From Scolanthus callimorphus (taxonomy: Eukaryota; Cnidaria; Anthozoa; Actiniaria; Edwardsiidae): a DNA stretch of 64,000 nucleotides. Made by a program: the position numbers and the translations under genes. Positions 12,439-24,066 of the stretch are shown one piece after another (position 1 is the stretch's first letter; every line of letters starts with the position of its first letter). The DNA lies in assembly GCA_033964015.1 (NCBI GenBank), contig CM066924.1:24052280-24116279 (forward strand), given 5' to 3'. The notes under the pieces were generated by a model. The model did no database searches. It was not told the origin of the DNA and worked only from the letters and a program-made list of their open reading frames with translations.

Positions 12439-12775
12439 AGGCGAGGTAAAACGGGCAAGAAAAACGCTCAACTTGTCTCGCAACATTGTTGCAAAACGAG
12501 TTAAAGAACGATGTTGTGCGTTTTACCACCTGACGGAACAACTTGTCCTCCAAGAAATCGGCATAGGCAAGTTGAAAAATAGTGTTGCATAAAGTACAAG
12601 TCCGCCCTGCGTTTTGCAACAAAACTTCTCGTTGTTGCTCGTTTTACCACCACGAGGGAAATTTGGTTCGCCATGATTTGTGATTTGTTGCGAGACAAGT
12701 TGTTTGGTCAGGTGGTAAAACGCGCATGTTGCGAGATAAGCTGCGAGCGTTTTTGTTGCTCGTTTTACCTCCCCT
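12439..12775. mobile_element. Nested inverted-repeat element, AGGxGAGGTAAAACG ends
   Basis: Both ends carry GAGGTAAAACGRGCAASAAA followed by AACGCTC and a CTCGCAACA word, as inverted repeats of about 50 bp. A second inverted pair inside reads GTTTTACCACCTGACG and its complement. The 160-residue minus-strand open frame through this area is a by-product of the repeat. Confidence 0.75.
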
Positions 12776-13367
12776 TGCGATCAGGCAAGTCTGTTTGTAT
12801 TGGATATTGACCAACTAATATAATAATAGTAATAACTTCATGGACATTATACAACGCAAAGCGTTCAACAGTCACTTAAGTAGTCCGAATCATTTTCTCA
12901 GTGTCAAATATTGGGCACCCTGTGGCCTTTAAGGTTGTTATGCAAGGAGGAGGCCTAGTACCGAATAGCGCGAAATTTAGAAAAGATGGCCGCCATGTGC
13001 TTTCACTCGAGAAATAAAATGAGCGATTTTACGCTCATATTTTCACGGCAGAACTTCCTTTTGGCAGGAAATACAAAATAACGAATATCATGTGGTAAGT
13101 ATCAATGAAAACATTGGAAAAAAATACGGTTAAATCCTTTCGCGAGGTCTCTTTTAAAAGTCATTGAAATTTTGTGCTCTTTTGTGAACTTACGAATTTC
13201 GCAGAGGCATATTTATCTTCTGTAGTTCTGGCTTGGAAGGGAAAGGTGAAATTATTTGGATTCACGATAGAGTTTATTGTTATACTGTGTTTTTCATACT
13301 TCTACGAGCTTTGAAGCAACCGACAACCGTGTTGTAGCAGCTTCCTTCACTTCACAACTTTAGCATA

Positions 13368-14248
13368 GTTATAACCCGGCGTAATCAATCGAACAAATCC
13401 GAACAAAAAATCAATCGAACGCAATCGAACACCAATCGTTCGATTTGTTCGGCACTCGAACAAAATCGAACGCGAGCTTTGCTTTGAGTTCGATTTTCGA
13501 ACAAAATCGAACACCAACCAATCGAACAGACTGGATTGTTCGATTTTGTTCGGTTATTATGAATAATGTGTGACAGGATTCCCGGAGAAAGACGGGGACT
13601 CCCAAACCTTTGGGGAGGGGATGTTTTTGGTTCATGTAATTTTTAGGGCCCTCTGGTACATTTTGGGGGGTAAAAAAGAAACATGTTTTACCACATTGTA
13701 ACCTGCGAGCATGAGTGCTTTCTTCTGTCCAGTCTTTTAAAATTTTACAAAGTTAGTCACGTGTCACACATTCGCGTAGTTGTTTTGGCCGGGGGCGAGA
13801 TAACAAATGAAAACGCACGACAGCAAAACAGCGAGCTCTAGCAACAAAACGAAAGAGCGAGTTACCGAGGAAAAGCCTCTGCTATAGGGTAGCATATTTT
13901 GGAGTGAAACATTTGGTGTATTGTCTCAGCACATAATCTTTTACAGGCTATTGTAGCTTCAAACGTCTAGTAGCTCAGGTCTTTTAAAAATTCTGCACTA
14001 TATTCGGACTTGTAGGTACCTTTTTGGAGTCAAAATCAGATAAAACCACTCCCAATTTGGTACCTTTAGGGAGAAAAATCTAAGTATGTTTAAAGTTCGA
14101 TTTCCGAACGTTCGATTTTGTTCGATTGTGAAGATTTTGCTGTGAGTTCGATTGTGTTCGATTGCCGAACAAGTCGAAAATCAATCGAACGATTGGTATT
14201 CGATTGAGTTCGATTACCGAACGTTCGATTGATTACGCGGGTTATAAC
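13368..14248. mobile_element. TIR element with dense GTTCGATT words in its ends
   Basis: GTTATAACCCGGCGTAATCA at 13368 is inverted at 14229-14248 (GATTACGCGGGTTATAAC). The first 190 bp and last 150 bp consist largely of the words TCGAACAAAATCGAAC and GTTCGATT on both strands, about 30 occurrences by eye. The middle (about 13560-14090) is ordinary sequence without a credible gene. This looks like a transposon with extensive subterminal iterons; the family was not identified. Confidence 0.8.
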
Positions 14249-14488
14249 CACAAGGGTTCGGGGCCAAGTCATGAATAGAGCGAGGCATAATACAAGCATT
14301 TGCATGGGCATGCAAATTTATTACAGTTTGCTATTTCATTGGTGTTATAATTTGCACTGGGCTCACTCATCTAAAAAATTGTCACCAACACAAAAAATAA
14401 AATTTGTATTTTTAAGTTTTCAAATAATTATTTTTCTGTGAGTCATGAAACATCCTCTATTTGTTTATGTACCAGGCTGCCAGAACAT

Positions 14489-15536
14489 CCATCAGTCAGG
14501 CCACTCTGAGCCCTGTCAACCATCAGTCAGACCACTCTGAGCCCTGTCAACCATCAGTCAGGCCACTCTGAGCCCTGCTGACCATCAGTCAGACCACTCT
14601 GAGCCCTGTCAACCATCAGTCAGACCACTCTGAGCCCTGTCAACCATCAGTCAGACCACTCTGAGCCCTACCGACCATCAGTCAGACCACTCTGAGCCCT
14701 ACCGACCATCAGTCAGACCACTCTGAGCCCTGTCAACCATCAGTCAGACCACTCTGAGCCCTGTCAACCATCAGTCAGGCCACTCTGAGCCCTGTCAACC
14801 ATCAGTCAGACCACTCTGAGCCCTACCGACCATCAGTCAGACCACTCTGAGCCCTACCGACCATCAGTCAGATCACTCTGAGCCCTACCGACCATCAGTC
14901 AGGCCACTCTGAGCCCTACCCACCATCAGTCAGACCACTCTGAGCCCTGTCAACCATCAGTCAGACCACTCTGAGCCCTACCAACCATCAGTCAGACCAC
15001 TCTGAGCCCTGTCAACCATCAGTCAGACCACTCTGAGCCCTACCGACCATCAGTCAGACCACTCTGAACCCTACCAACCATCAGTCAGACCACTCTGAGC
15101 CCTGTCAACCATCAGTCAGACCACTCTGAGCCCTACCAACCATCAGTCAGGCCACTCCGAGCTCTGTCAACCATCAGTCAGGCCACTCTGAGCCCTGCTG
15201 ACCATCAGTCAGACCACTGTGAGCTCTGTCAACCATCAGTCAGACCACTCTGAGCCCTGTCAACCATCAGTCAGACCACTCTGAGCCCTGTCAACCATCA
15301 GTCAGGCCACTCTGAGCCCTGTCAACCATCAGTCAGACCACTCTGAGCCCTGTCAACCATCAGTCAGACCACTCTGAGCCCTGTCAACCATCAGTCAGAC
15401 CACTCTGAGCCCTGTCAACCATCAGTCAGACCACTCTGAGCCCAACTGACCATCAGTCAGACCACTCTGAACCCTGCTGACCATCAGTCAGACCACTGTG
15501 AGCTCTGTCGACCACCAGACCACTCTGGGCCCTGAT
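14489..15536. repeat. 31-bp minisatellite, about 33 units
   Basis: The unit starts CCATCAGTCAGACCACTCTG and continues AGCCCTGTCAA. Starts at 14489, 14520, 14551, 14582 and 15481 confirm a strict 31-bp register, with a final short unit at 15512. Variation is concentrated in two places: GACC/GGCC, and the last six bases (TGTCAA, TACCGA, TACCAA, TGCTGA). Near-identity implies recent expansion. The unit length is not a multiple of three and CTCTGA gives stops, so it is unlikely to be coding. Confidence 0.97.
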
Positions 15537-16818
15537 GATTTGATTTGTTCTTGAATCACACATTTAAAGGGGGCTGTTTCAGTCATTGAGCCAAAGCATA
15601 AAAATCTGACTTCCTTTCTTTATTGACATGTAGGGGTTGGGTGTCAATTTACCTCATTTTCCAGCGGGTTAAGATGTTACTTCCCATAAAAAATACTGTT
15701 TAAATCAATTCCAGAGGGGTGAGGGATGGTGTCTTGGTCTTTAAGTGCACCTCTGTGGTGGAGGTATTGATTGTTTCTGGAATTGCACATTGCATCTGCT
15801 AACTTGATATCCCTTGTTGAGTTCTACCTTTTGTGTCATTTTTGGAACAGCAGATTTCACAATCTCTGGTTGATTGCCAAGAAAGCAATATTATCCCCCT
15901 GGGGGAGGGGCATCATTTTGTGAGGGGGTCTAACCCTTATAGGAACCAAGGAAGAATTTCTCCAAGGGGGTGGTTGACTAATTCCGAGGGGGTCAGAACA
16001 GAAAGACACTCTTCTGTAGGTATTTCTGATGGGAGTCAGGACTGAAATGTTCTCTTCCCTAGGTGTTTCTGAGGGGGTGGCAGGTGAAATTTCTAAGAGG
16101 GTTAGAAGTCAAAATGACCTCTTTTGAAGGGGGATGGGGGTGGGAGGGTGCAGATGATAAAATGGAATGGCCTGTAGTGTGAACATTATAACACTGCTAA
16201 AAGTACTTTGTATGGGACTAAATATTGCATAAGTGAATTTAGCTGGTGTAGATGCAATAGGTCAAAATCAGTTGTACTAACTGGGTCACATGACCCAAAT
16301 CCAATACATTCTGAGTAAAATTTTGAAAAGTCAACTCGCTTCAATTTGTTCCCGGTTAAAGATTTTATCTGACTAATATAAATTCGTTCTTTGTATTTCT
16401 GGAATTGATTTGACAAAACATTTTGCTAAGAGGTAATTGGGGTCACATTACCCAGTTAGTGCAATGGTACATATTGGTGCAATTCTGGAGAACCTAAAAA
16501 ACATGTATTACTGCAATTTTCATAAATCTGCAAACTGTCTGCCAGCCAACATGGTTTGGCTTCCTCAATCAATTGAATGACTCTGGGTGATTTCACAATA
16601 GGTTTTTTTTAACTAATAACGACTAACTTGGCTTCAAAACCAAATGTTTCACCATAAACTTCAACCAAAATGTATGCGCTTCTCTTAAAGGACAGAAGAC
16701 AAAATGCAGTTTCCCTTGGTGGGACTTTGCAGGATTTGAATATTGCAGTAAAAGTGTGTACTTTATATTTCCAATTTTGAACACGATCTGGCTCAATGAC
16801 TGATACAAGTCCAGCTTA

Positions 16819-17205
16819 GGGGTATAGAATGGTTTTTGTAAGCCTCAAAGCACTGAATCACAGTGTGCTTTCAGACTTGTGTGACTCAACAATCATGTTC
16901 ATGTGTTTGTCCATGTTTCTTTCTCCACAAGTTAGCTTGAAAATATGCTGCCAGTTTATAGTCAAAAGATAAAAATACACTATTGAAAAACCTAAAAATC
17001 TAAAAGCAAATAGTGATTTTGAGTTGCTTTTCCAAACATTGTCATTATCATTTTCATTCAAGTGAAATTTGATTTTAAGCAAGCATGAAACAAGTAGGTG
17101 AATGACAAATGTCTGGCAAAAAGGCAAGCTAAAGAATTAATAATTGATCTTCTGGCCAGTTCAAACAAACTAGCTTCACTTTTTTTCAAAAACCATTCTA
17201 TACCC
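16819..17205. mobile_element. Inverted-repeat element, GGGTATAGAATGGTTTTT ends
   Basis: GGGGTATAGAATGGTTTTTG at 16819 is inverted at about 17187-17205 (AAAAACCATTCTATACCC). The interior is AT-rich without a gene. It directly abuts the next element at 17207. Confidence 0.6.
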
Positions 17206-17206
17206 T

Positions 17207-17429
17207 TTAAAGAGCCTGTGTCAGCCACTCCTTTGTCATTGTTTTGGTTCAATATTAGAAGACAGAAATTTCTTTATAGACATCTGAAAACAAAGTTTCA
17301 GATTTGATTTACCAAATTCAATTGAGAAAATCGCTCTATATCTCTAAATCAGCCGATGGAAATTCTTTCTCAGTCATGACTTGGTATGTTGCTATGCTGT
17401 CAAAGTGGCTGCTGACACAGGCTCTTTAA
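17207..17429. mobile_element. MITE, TTAAAGAGCCTGTGTCAG ends
   Basis: TTAAAGAGCCTGTGTCAGCC at the left is inverted at the right as GACACAGGCTCTTTAA, with an additional GCCAC/GTGGC match. About 223 bp, non-coding. A partial relative, TAAAGAGCCTGTGCCA, occurs near 28704. Confidence 0.7.
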
Positions 17430-17482
17430 TAATTATACTACTAACTTTTGTCATTATTGAATGTATGAATTGTAAATAGGAA

Positions 17483-17660
17483 AAAAGAGTCCCACAAGGC
17501 CCCAAGCTGAAGAGGGTGCTTCTGTCGGCAGTACCGGTAGGTGTGTCAGCTCACTATACTCAGTACTGAGACTGTTATGCAAACTTCAAATTGCTTATCT
17601 GCAGTATCTCCTCAGTTCTTACAGCTACAACTGTGGAGCAACAGTACATTGCCATTCATG
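17483..17660 (+). repeat. Segment homologous (inverted) to 20735-20885
   Basis: Shared order of words with the reverse complement of 20735-20885: AGTCCCACAAG, CAGTACC, CTCACTAYACTCAGTACTGA, TATGCAARCT and ACAGCTACAACTGT. The shared block reads partly open on each copy but contains stops and shows no recognised domain. It could be a decayed exon or an old transposon part. Confidence 0.6.
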
Positions 17661-20500
17661 CCATAACAGATGATTCACATGATTGGTGGTTGTGATGGTA
17701 GGTACAATTACATGCAGTGCATTTAGCTGATCACACATTCTGATTAAGGTAGCATGCCATGTGATAACAAATCCCACTGCATATTCGTTGGATGGTGGGC
17801 AATACAAATTATTCGGTATACTTTTGGGACATGTAAGGCATCCTAATATGATCTAAGTCCTTGGCGGGCTCGGATGAGAAGCTCTGCTAATAAAAATGGG
17901 GTATAATGAATTGGCATATTATTTCTGTTTAAGGTTGTCATTGTTTAGGGCTATAAACAAATGCTCAATAAAATTGACGGAAAATGAAAAAAATATTTTA
18001 GGTATTTTGCATACTACTGCACACTCTGTAGATGCTAAAGTAATAACTGGAGAGCATTCTTGATGAAATGCTAAGTAATTCAGGTCAAAATAATTAAATT
18101 TGAGTCTACAGCTTATTCAATTTGAAAACTAAGTTAGCAGCGGTGGATCCAAGGTTTAAGTAGTTGTCATGGTTACTCGTTATTAGCATTGACTATCCAT
18201 TCACCACATTCCTGACCCTGGTGTGAAATGTGCACACAAAAATAGCCCCAGCCAGTTGTTAAAGGGGAATTTTTTCAGAAATGGGTGGGGTCATTTGTAG
18301 AATTCCCGGTATGGAATATTTTCTGGAATTACACGTTGTCGTTTTGGATCCACCACTGTAAGAATAAACAAATTAATCAAAACAACAATCATAAACTTTA
18401 TTGGTGAACTCTCAAACAAACTCCAGAGCCACAAATAACTGCCATAGATGACTAATTTTACTATTATTATTGTGACTGCATATTTAAGGTAATTAAGTAA
18501 ATGTTTCTGGTAAATGCCCACAGAGATTGATAACCTGGGGTCTACTCAAAATGACTACACCAATAAAAGAAATAACATTATTTTAAATAATGGCTTATTT
18601 TTAGAGTAGACTGAAAGACCCTGTGCCTGATGGGTATCACTGACAGGTTTTGGAAATTGATAATGCCATTTTCCAGGACCTGAAAAGTTTTGGAAAAAGG
18701 CACTTTCTCAAAGGTCTTTAAGTCAGTGGATCAAGAGCACTCAGGCTGAAATTTGTTAAAAAGGTACCTTTAATACATAAGAACACATGCAGCCTGATAA
18801 ATAAGAATTGTTCTGTATATAAAAAAATGCTCCATAATTACTCAAGTGACTTGAAAATTCATGTTTAGGGGTATTTTTAGTTCTCGTAATAAAATATGCG
18901 AGCGAGCCTCAATGCTTTCAATGTCATATTCAACTATAGGTGAATATAGCAAAATATGACGAACGTCTCGACCAATAAGCATATGGAATCACTTGTGTAA
19001 TAAATTATACTAAAAACATTAACAGCATGGGTAAATAAGGTAAAACAAATAATAAAGATTACTAGGCTATAAAAAAGTTGGCAAATATTTATACTATAAG
19101 TGAGTTATTAGTTTCTGCTTAATAAAATTCACTTAAATAATAAAATGCATTTCTAAAACGTTTTGTAGCAAACATACAATAAGGAATATCAAGTGTGTCC
19201 CAAATAATGTTTGTTTCTATTGTTTTTGACCCTGGAATTTCCACAGGGCCTTTGTTAATCGTTAAAGGCCCATTGTCAACCAGGAACCTTTGCGCTTTGT
19301 TTTAAATTGGATCTATTACATCTGTGATTGCCTGATACTGTAGGTTCCAAAGGGGGCCTATTGTTCTTCACATTTTACAAATTCAAACGGAAAATTTGCA
19401 TCGAGTTTTCAACTGCGTTGTGAGCCTTTATGGGCCTGCTTATGGGCCTTTAATTTCCACACCTTGGATGGGTTGTGGTGCAGAAGCCTCTTTAAAATTT
19501 ACGATTGCTGGATATAGGGGGTTGTGACTTTTTTGAACAGCCCATCATTAATAAAGTTAAACAGGGTTAACACAAGAAAGCACTGATGAAATTCCATGAT
19601 TTTCCAGGACTAAGAATATAAAAAATTAAAAAATATATATTAACTGTATGTAGAATTTATTACTGATAAAACTGCCAAAAATGATGACAAGTGTTGAATC
19701 AACAGAACATATCTAGACATTTGAAATTTAATTAAGGACTTTTCAAGGCCTTGAATGGCTTTTTCCAGATTTCCTGGATTTTCAAGGACTTTCCAGGGCC
19801 ATGTGAACCCTGTCAAACAATCGTGCTTTATACATGTAGTTTGTCTGTACAGTGTACATGAAACAATTAAATTTACTACATATAAAACCAATAATTAAAA
19901 ACCTCCTTGATAAAACGAACTCAATTCAATAATTTCCTACGGAAATGTGCTAAAATTCTAATTGGCTTTTCGTATAAAGCAGAGTCATGGACCTTCGAGC
20001 CCTAATTGTGGGGGAAGTTAGGATGTCTGTTTCAAAAGTCGGATAATCCCACAGGGGGTACGGTAGAATATGGAGTGATTTGTTATCTCTGGCATGTTCT
20101 CTTAATAACAGAAGAGTGTTATCAGACTTACTATATCCATAACTTAGGTTTTTTTCAATTGGCAGGAAATGCAGCTAAAAAGTTTGTCTAAAATTATTTT
20201 GACTTCATCCAATTCTATGGAAATTAAGAAACTACTAGTGTTTATGTACATCAATTGTTATTTTGGAATTTTGGATACTATTTGGCATTACACAATGGAT
20301 ATAGTAAGGTGATAATTGAGCTGTCTTAATTTGGACAACACAAAACATACTTCTATATTATTTGGAACAATTGCAATAAAATTTTACCAAGCTCAGTTAT
20401 CATTTAAATTTACTGCATGTATTTGTGCTTATCACCATGGCAACATCAATCATGTGGATTACCTGTTAGTTGTGAAATGCAATGTGCTTTTGTTAGGCTG

Positions 20501-20705
20501 AATTATATTGCACCATTTTTGCCTTCAACTATTGCATGCAATTCTCTTTACGACATGACTTTCCTCTGATTCATATGTGTATGACTGTTGTAGAGGAGTT
20601 GTTTGACTCCTCTACAACAGTCGTACATGTGTGCATCGGAGACAAGTCAAGTTGTAAAGAGAATTGCATGCAATAGTTGAAGGCAAAAATGGTGCAATGT
20701 AATTT
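20501..20705. repeat. Long near-perfect hairpin, two 99-bp arms
   Basis: Arms 20501-20599 and 20607-20705 are inverted copies separated by about 7 bp (GTTGTTTGAC region). Arm words include TGCACCATTTTTGCCTTCAA and GCATGCAATTCTCTTTAC. The right arm continues into the segment related to 17483, so the palindrome arose by inverted duplication of that segment's end. Confidence 0.85.
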
Positions 20706-20734
20706 GTGCTCACAGTTGTAGCTGTTAGAGCTGA

Positions 20735-20885
20735 AGAGACACTGTTGCATGAGTAGTTTGGAGCTTGCATAGGAGCATCAGTACTGAGTGTAGTGAGTTG
20801 GCACCACTGGTACTGGCAGGAGCACCAATAGCTGGGGTCTGAGGGGGCTTGTGGGACTTTTGTGCCAAAGAATTCAATAAATAAC
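20735..20885 (-). repeat. Inverted homologue of the 17483-17660 segment
   Basis: Read on the minus strand it begins AAAAGTCCCACAAGCCCCCT and runs through CAACTCACTACACTCAGTAC and AACAGCTACAACTGTGAGC into the hairpin arm. One minus frame is open for about 96 residues but shows no domain. Confidence 0.6.
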
Positions 20886-20964
20886 AAACTAAATGATGTC
20901 ACTTGTTTTTATTTGTACATGTCATCTATAAATTATTTTACATGTCTACTTATTATCTCCCACA

Positions 20965-22486
20965 ATAACTATCTCAATGAGGCTCAGAGCAGTTTTTCAT
21001 GTCCTCACCCCTTGAACTTCAATGGTCAATATATCTCATGCAGAAATGCACAGAACGGGAATCCATTTTACAAGTAGCCTGCTTGCAGGCAGTACTGGGT
21101 GTTTTTATTGTGGAAAACCCGGTCCGATCGCTGTTTCGGGCGCCATCTTGGAATCTTGAGGCGAGCGGTGCCTCAAAATTCCAAGATGGCGCCCGAACAA
21201 CGATCGGACCTGATCGGGTTTTCCGCGATAAAAACACCCAGTACTGCCTGCAAGCAGGCTATTTTACAAGTAAACATGCTATGGATTGTTCTTTGTGTCA
21301 ACATATGTTTTGTTTACATTGATGCTTCCATGGGAACGTAATGGCGACACTCCAAAAATTTTACATTGCAAATGTCACCCAGACAAAGAAATTTCTGCAA
21401 AATCCTCTTAATGGCAAAGACGTTAGGCTATAAGCATTACTCGGACAAAGATCTAAGGAAAAGTACCATTGTGTTTTTGAAATATAACGCTGTCATTTTT
21501 TTGTCAAAAAATAGAATTTTCTAATAGCCTAGTTGTTTGATTTTCACTCTATGCCCAAAAGCTCATAAAAAGATACATTTGTTGAGTTCTGCATAAAGGC
21601 CGAGGATTTTCTTTAAGAACAAAATGTCAGAGCCACTGCTTATACCAATCATGATTAATCTGAAAATTTTTGAAAGTCTAATTTTGCTTATGCCAAACTC
21701 AAACTAGTCCTGCATTTTAATTCCTAGTTTAAAAAATCAAAGATAATTTTTGGGAAACAAAGCAAAAGCTGCCCGCTTTCAATCAAGCAAAACACCACAT
21801 CAATTTCATTTTTTTGGGGGGGTGGGACCTTTTATGGTTCTAAAAATTAACCAACAATGTAAGAAACGATTGAACTCTCTTTGGGGCGTTTAAGACAAAT
21901 TTATCTTGGATTTTTAAACTAGGAATAAAAACCCAGGGCTAGTTGTTTGAGTTTGGCGTGAGCAAAAAAGTTTTCATATTTATTGTGATCGGAACAAACA
22001 TTAGTAGTGGCTCTGAAATTTTCTTTGCATAAAGAGAATGCCTCAGTCTTTATGCGGAACTAAAAAAATGTATCTTTTAATGAGCCTTTGGGCATAGAGT
22101 GAAAATCAAGCAACTAGGCTATTAGAAAATTCTAATTTTTTGACAAAAAAATTGACATCGTTATACATCAAAAACACAATGGCACTTTTTCTTCAATCGT
22201 TGTCCAAGTAATGCTTAAAGTCTAACGTTTGTGGCGTTAAGAGGGTTTTGCCAAAATGTATCTTTGTCTGGGTGAAATTTGCAACGTAAATTTTTGGAGG
22301 TTTGCCATTACGTTGTCATGGAAGCATCAATGTAAACAAAACATATGTTGTCACAAAGAACAATCCATAGCATGCTTACTTGTAAAGTGGGTTTCTGTTC
22401 TGTGCATTTCCGCATGAGATACAGCCCATTGAAGTCCAAGGGGTGAGGACATGACAAACTGCTATGAACCCCCTTAAAATAGTTAT
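20965..22486. mobile_element. Giant inverted repeat (foldback element), arms about 650-700 bp
   Basis: The left arm starts near ATAACTATCTCAATGAGG (20965) and the right arm ends near ATAGTTAT (22486). Paired landmarks include CATGTCCTCACCCCTTG, AAAACATATGTTGTGACA-type sequence, CAATGTAAACAAAACATATG, ATAGCCTAGTTGTTTGATTT and a shared AAACTAGGAATTAAAA segment. The arms have diverged by scattered substitutions. The unpaired centre is about 100-150 bp around 21760-21880. The left arm is longer because a MITE (21075-21261) inserted into it. Confidence 0.85.
21075..21261. mobile_element. 187-bp Mutator-like MITE inserted in the giant palindrome
   Basis: The ends TAGCCTGCTTGCAGGCAGTA and its inverse form almost the whole element. 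A perfect 9-bp duplication TTTTACAAG flanks it (21066-21074 and 21262-21270), the length typical of Mutator-like elements. The stem contains CCAAGATGGCGCCCG. The right arm of the surrounding palindrome (near 22380) retains the empty site. Confidence 0.9.
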
Positions 22487-22844
22487 ACAATCATGATTTC
22501 ATGGCACATCATGGAATATCCCCCTTGACACTCTTTTAGTATACACACTCACCTAAAGGATTTTGTTTACAAATGTACCAAGAATTAATACAAGTGATGT
22601 ATGGGATATTCCATGACATGCCACTCAAAAATACATTTTTTTGCACAATGACATCACAAGTACCAGAAAGATCCTTTCAGTCTTCTTAATCAGACTTTAA
22701 AAAAAAAGACTTTTCAATGACTTCACAAATTCATAGCTACAACAATAAAGAAAACAATTCCAATTTGATTTTCTGCACATTAATGACTATGCAAAGGCTT
22801 TTGGTAGATTTAATCAGCCATGTCATTGTGCAAAAAATGTCCAA

Positions 22845-23173
22845 TGTGCAATTCCAGAAAAAAATCCATACCCTGGAAATTCCAATATTTGTATGGAAAA
22901 TAATGTCTTAACCCTCTAGAAAATCAGTTAAATTGACCCCTCCTCCATGGTGGGAGTACAGGGCCCAACACTGCGACCATATGGTTGCCGATGGCAATTA
23001 AATTTTGGGATTGGCGACCAAAATTTTAGAGCTAGTCGCCAAATGGCACCCCATCTTTCTAGGGTCAGCTGAGATCAATGTTTATGTGCAACAAAATCTT
23101 TGCATTTTGGTCGTCAATGGCACCTAGCGAAAAGAGTTAATGTCAGGCCCTGGGGTATGGATTTTTCTAGAAT
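22845..23173. mobile_element. MITE of the GATTCCAGAAA/ATCCATACCC family, interrupted
   Basis: The left end TGTGCAATTCCAGAAAAAAA with ATCCATACCC is inverted at the right as GGGTATGGATTTTTCTAGAA. Other probable members lie at 18232-18345, 24067-24560, 26831-27044, 27180-27328 and 31795-31990. This one is split by the CAGGGCCC element at 22959-23152. Confidence 0.65.
22959..23152 (+). mobile_element. CAGGGCCCGACA MITE, copy 1
   Basis: About 194 bp with ends CAGGGCCCAACACTG and TAATGTCAGGCCCTG. The interior words GACCATATGGT, ACCAAAATTTTAGAGCTAGT and CTTTGCATTTTGGT match copy 2 at 31549 in the same order and orientation. Ends of CAGGG type are hAT-like; no duplication could be confirmed. Confidence 0.85.
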
Positions 23174-23339
23174 AGTCCTTTTCGCAGTTCCTTGCTTTGT
23201 TGTGATTCAAATTTGAATTCTAGCCTGAAGTTGAGTCTAATAACCATTGACCAAACAATATATTGGTCAATGGTTGACTCCACTTCAGGCTAGAATTCAA
23301 ATTTGAATTACAATAGTGAGGAACTATGAAAAGGACTAT
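23172..23339. repeat. Near-perfect palindrome, about 80-bp arms
   Basis: The outer words ATAGTCCTTTTC and GAAAAGGACTAT and the inner CAAATTTGAATTCTAGCCTG with its complement pair around a loop, ACAATATA near 23256. Only small mismatched patches near GTTCCT interrupt the pairing. It could form a cruciform or a hairpin RNA. Confidence 0.85.
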
Positions 23340-23454
23340 TGCACAATTGGTAAATGTGAAGATTTGGCTCTTACATAATAGATTATCATGATGTGAAATC
23401 GTATGCAAGGATTTTAGCCCATTTGCAGGTAGCAGAGCACTGTTTTTTACTACA

Positions 23455-23917
23455 AGCAGATTTCGTATGACAGTGAAAAGTGCAGAAACAATCTGGTGCT
23501 GGGCTGTGACCATGATGCTACTATGCAATTTTATTCCATGTCAACAGCAGGACAGGTTCCATGCCACGCTGTGTCACACCACCTTTCAAAATCAGACAAA
23601 ATCTGCTCTAACCCAGGAGTTATTGACTGTTGTTGCTATGCTTACCATTTGTCAAAACAAAATCCTGAAAATTCCAGTTGGAATGAAATGGTGTAGCCAA
23701 TTATCTGGTCATTCCATTTTGAATAAGTGGATAAGCTCTAGAAATTGAGTCACTGTCCTGTTTAGAATGAACCAATTTGAATAGTCCAAAATAAGGTAAC
23801 CGTCTGAACCAAAATGGTAAGTGCCATTCCACTTTGATATTTCATCCCAACTGGTTTTGTACCAATAGAATACGCAAATCAAACCATCTGGTTTTCCTTG
23901 ACAAATGGTCAACACCC
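23455..23917. mobile_element. Compound remnant of two MITE families
   Basis: The left part begins CAGATTTCGTATGACAGTGA, matching the ends of the 50073 element. The right part (about 23637-23917) has TTACCATTTGTCAA and TTGACAAATGGTCAACACC as inverted ends, with GCCATTCCACTTTGAT and AAACCATCTGGTTTTCC inside, matching 49760-49855. Both parts are diverged and non-coding. Confidence 0.65.
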
Positions 23918-24066
23918 CTGGGGTCAGGGATCAGGATCCAAACTCCAAGATGGCAGTGGCAACCAATAACTTTCAGGTTTCTAAGCTAAAAACAATGCCG
24001 CCTATAAGCAGGCTACAAGGAGGACAATGACCTGTAGCTTGCCTACCATTTGATATACAAGATATA

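Noticed and set aside
12140..12622. 160-residue minus-strand open frame as a gene
   Set aside because: It runs through the inverted-repeat element at 12439-12775 and has no recognisable motif.
14489..15536. CRISPR-like array
   Set aside because: The 31-bp units are head to tail without spacers, in a eukaryotic context. It is a minisatellite.
17483..17545. Exon with acceptor AATAG and donor GTAGGT
   Set aside because: The signals are plausible, but the 20-residue product has no match and the inverted homologue is not spliced, so it was kept as a repeat.
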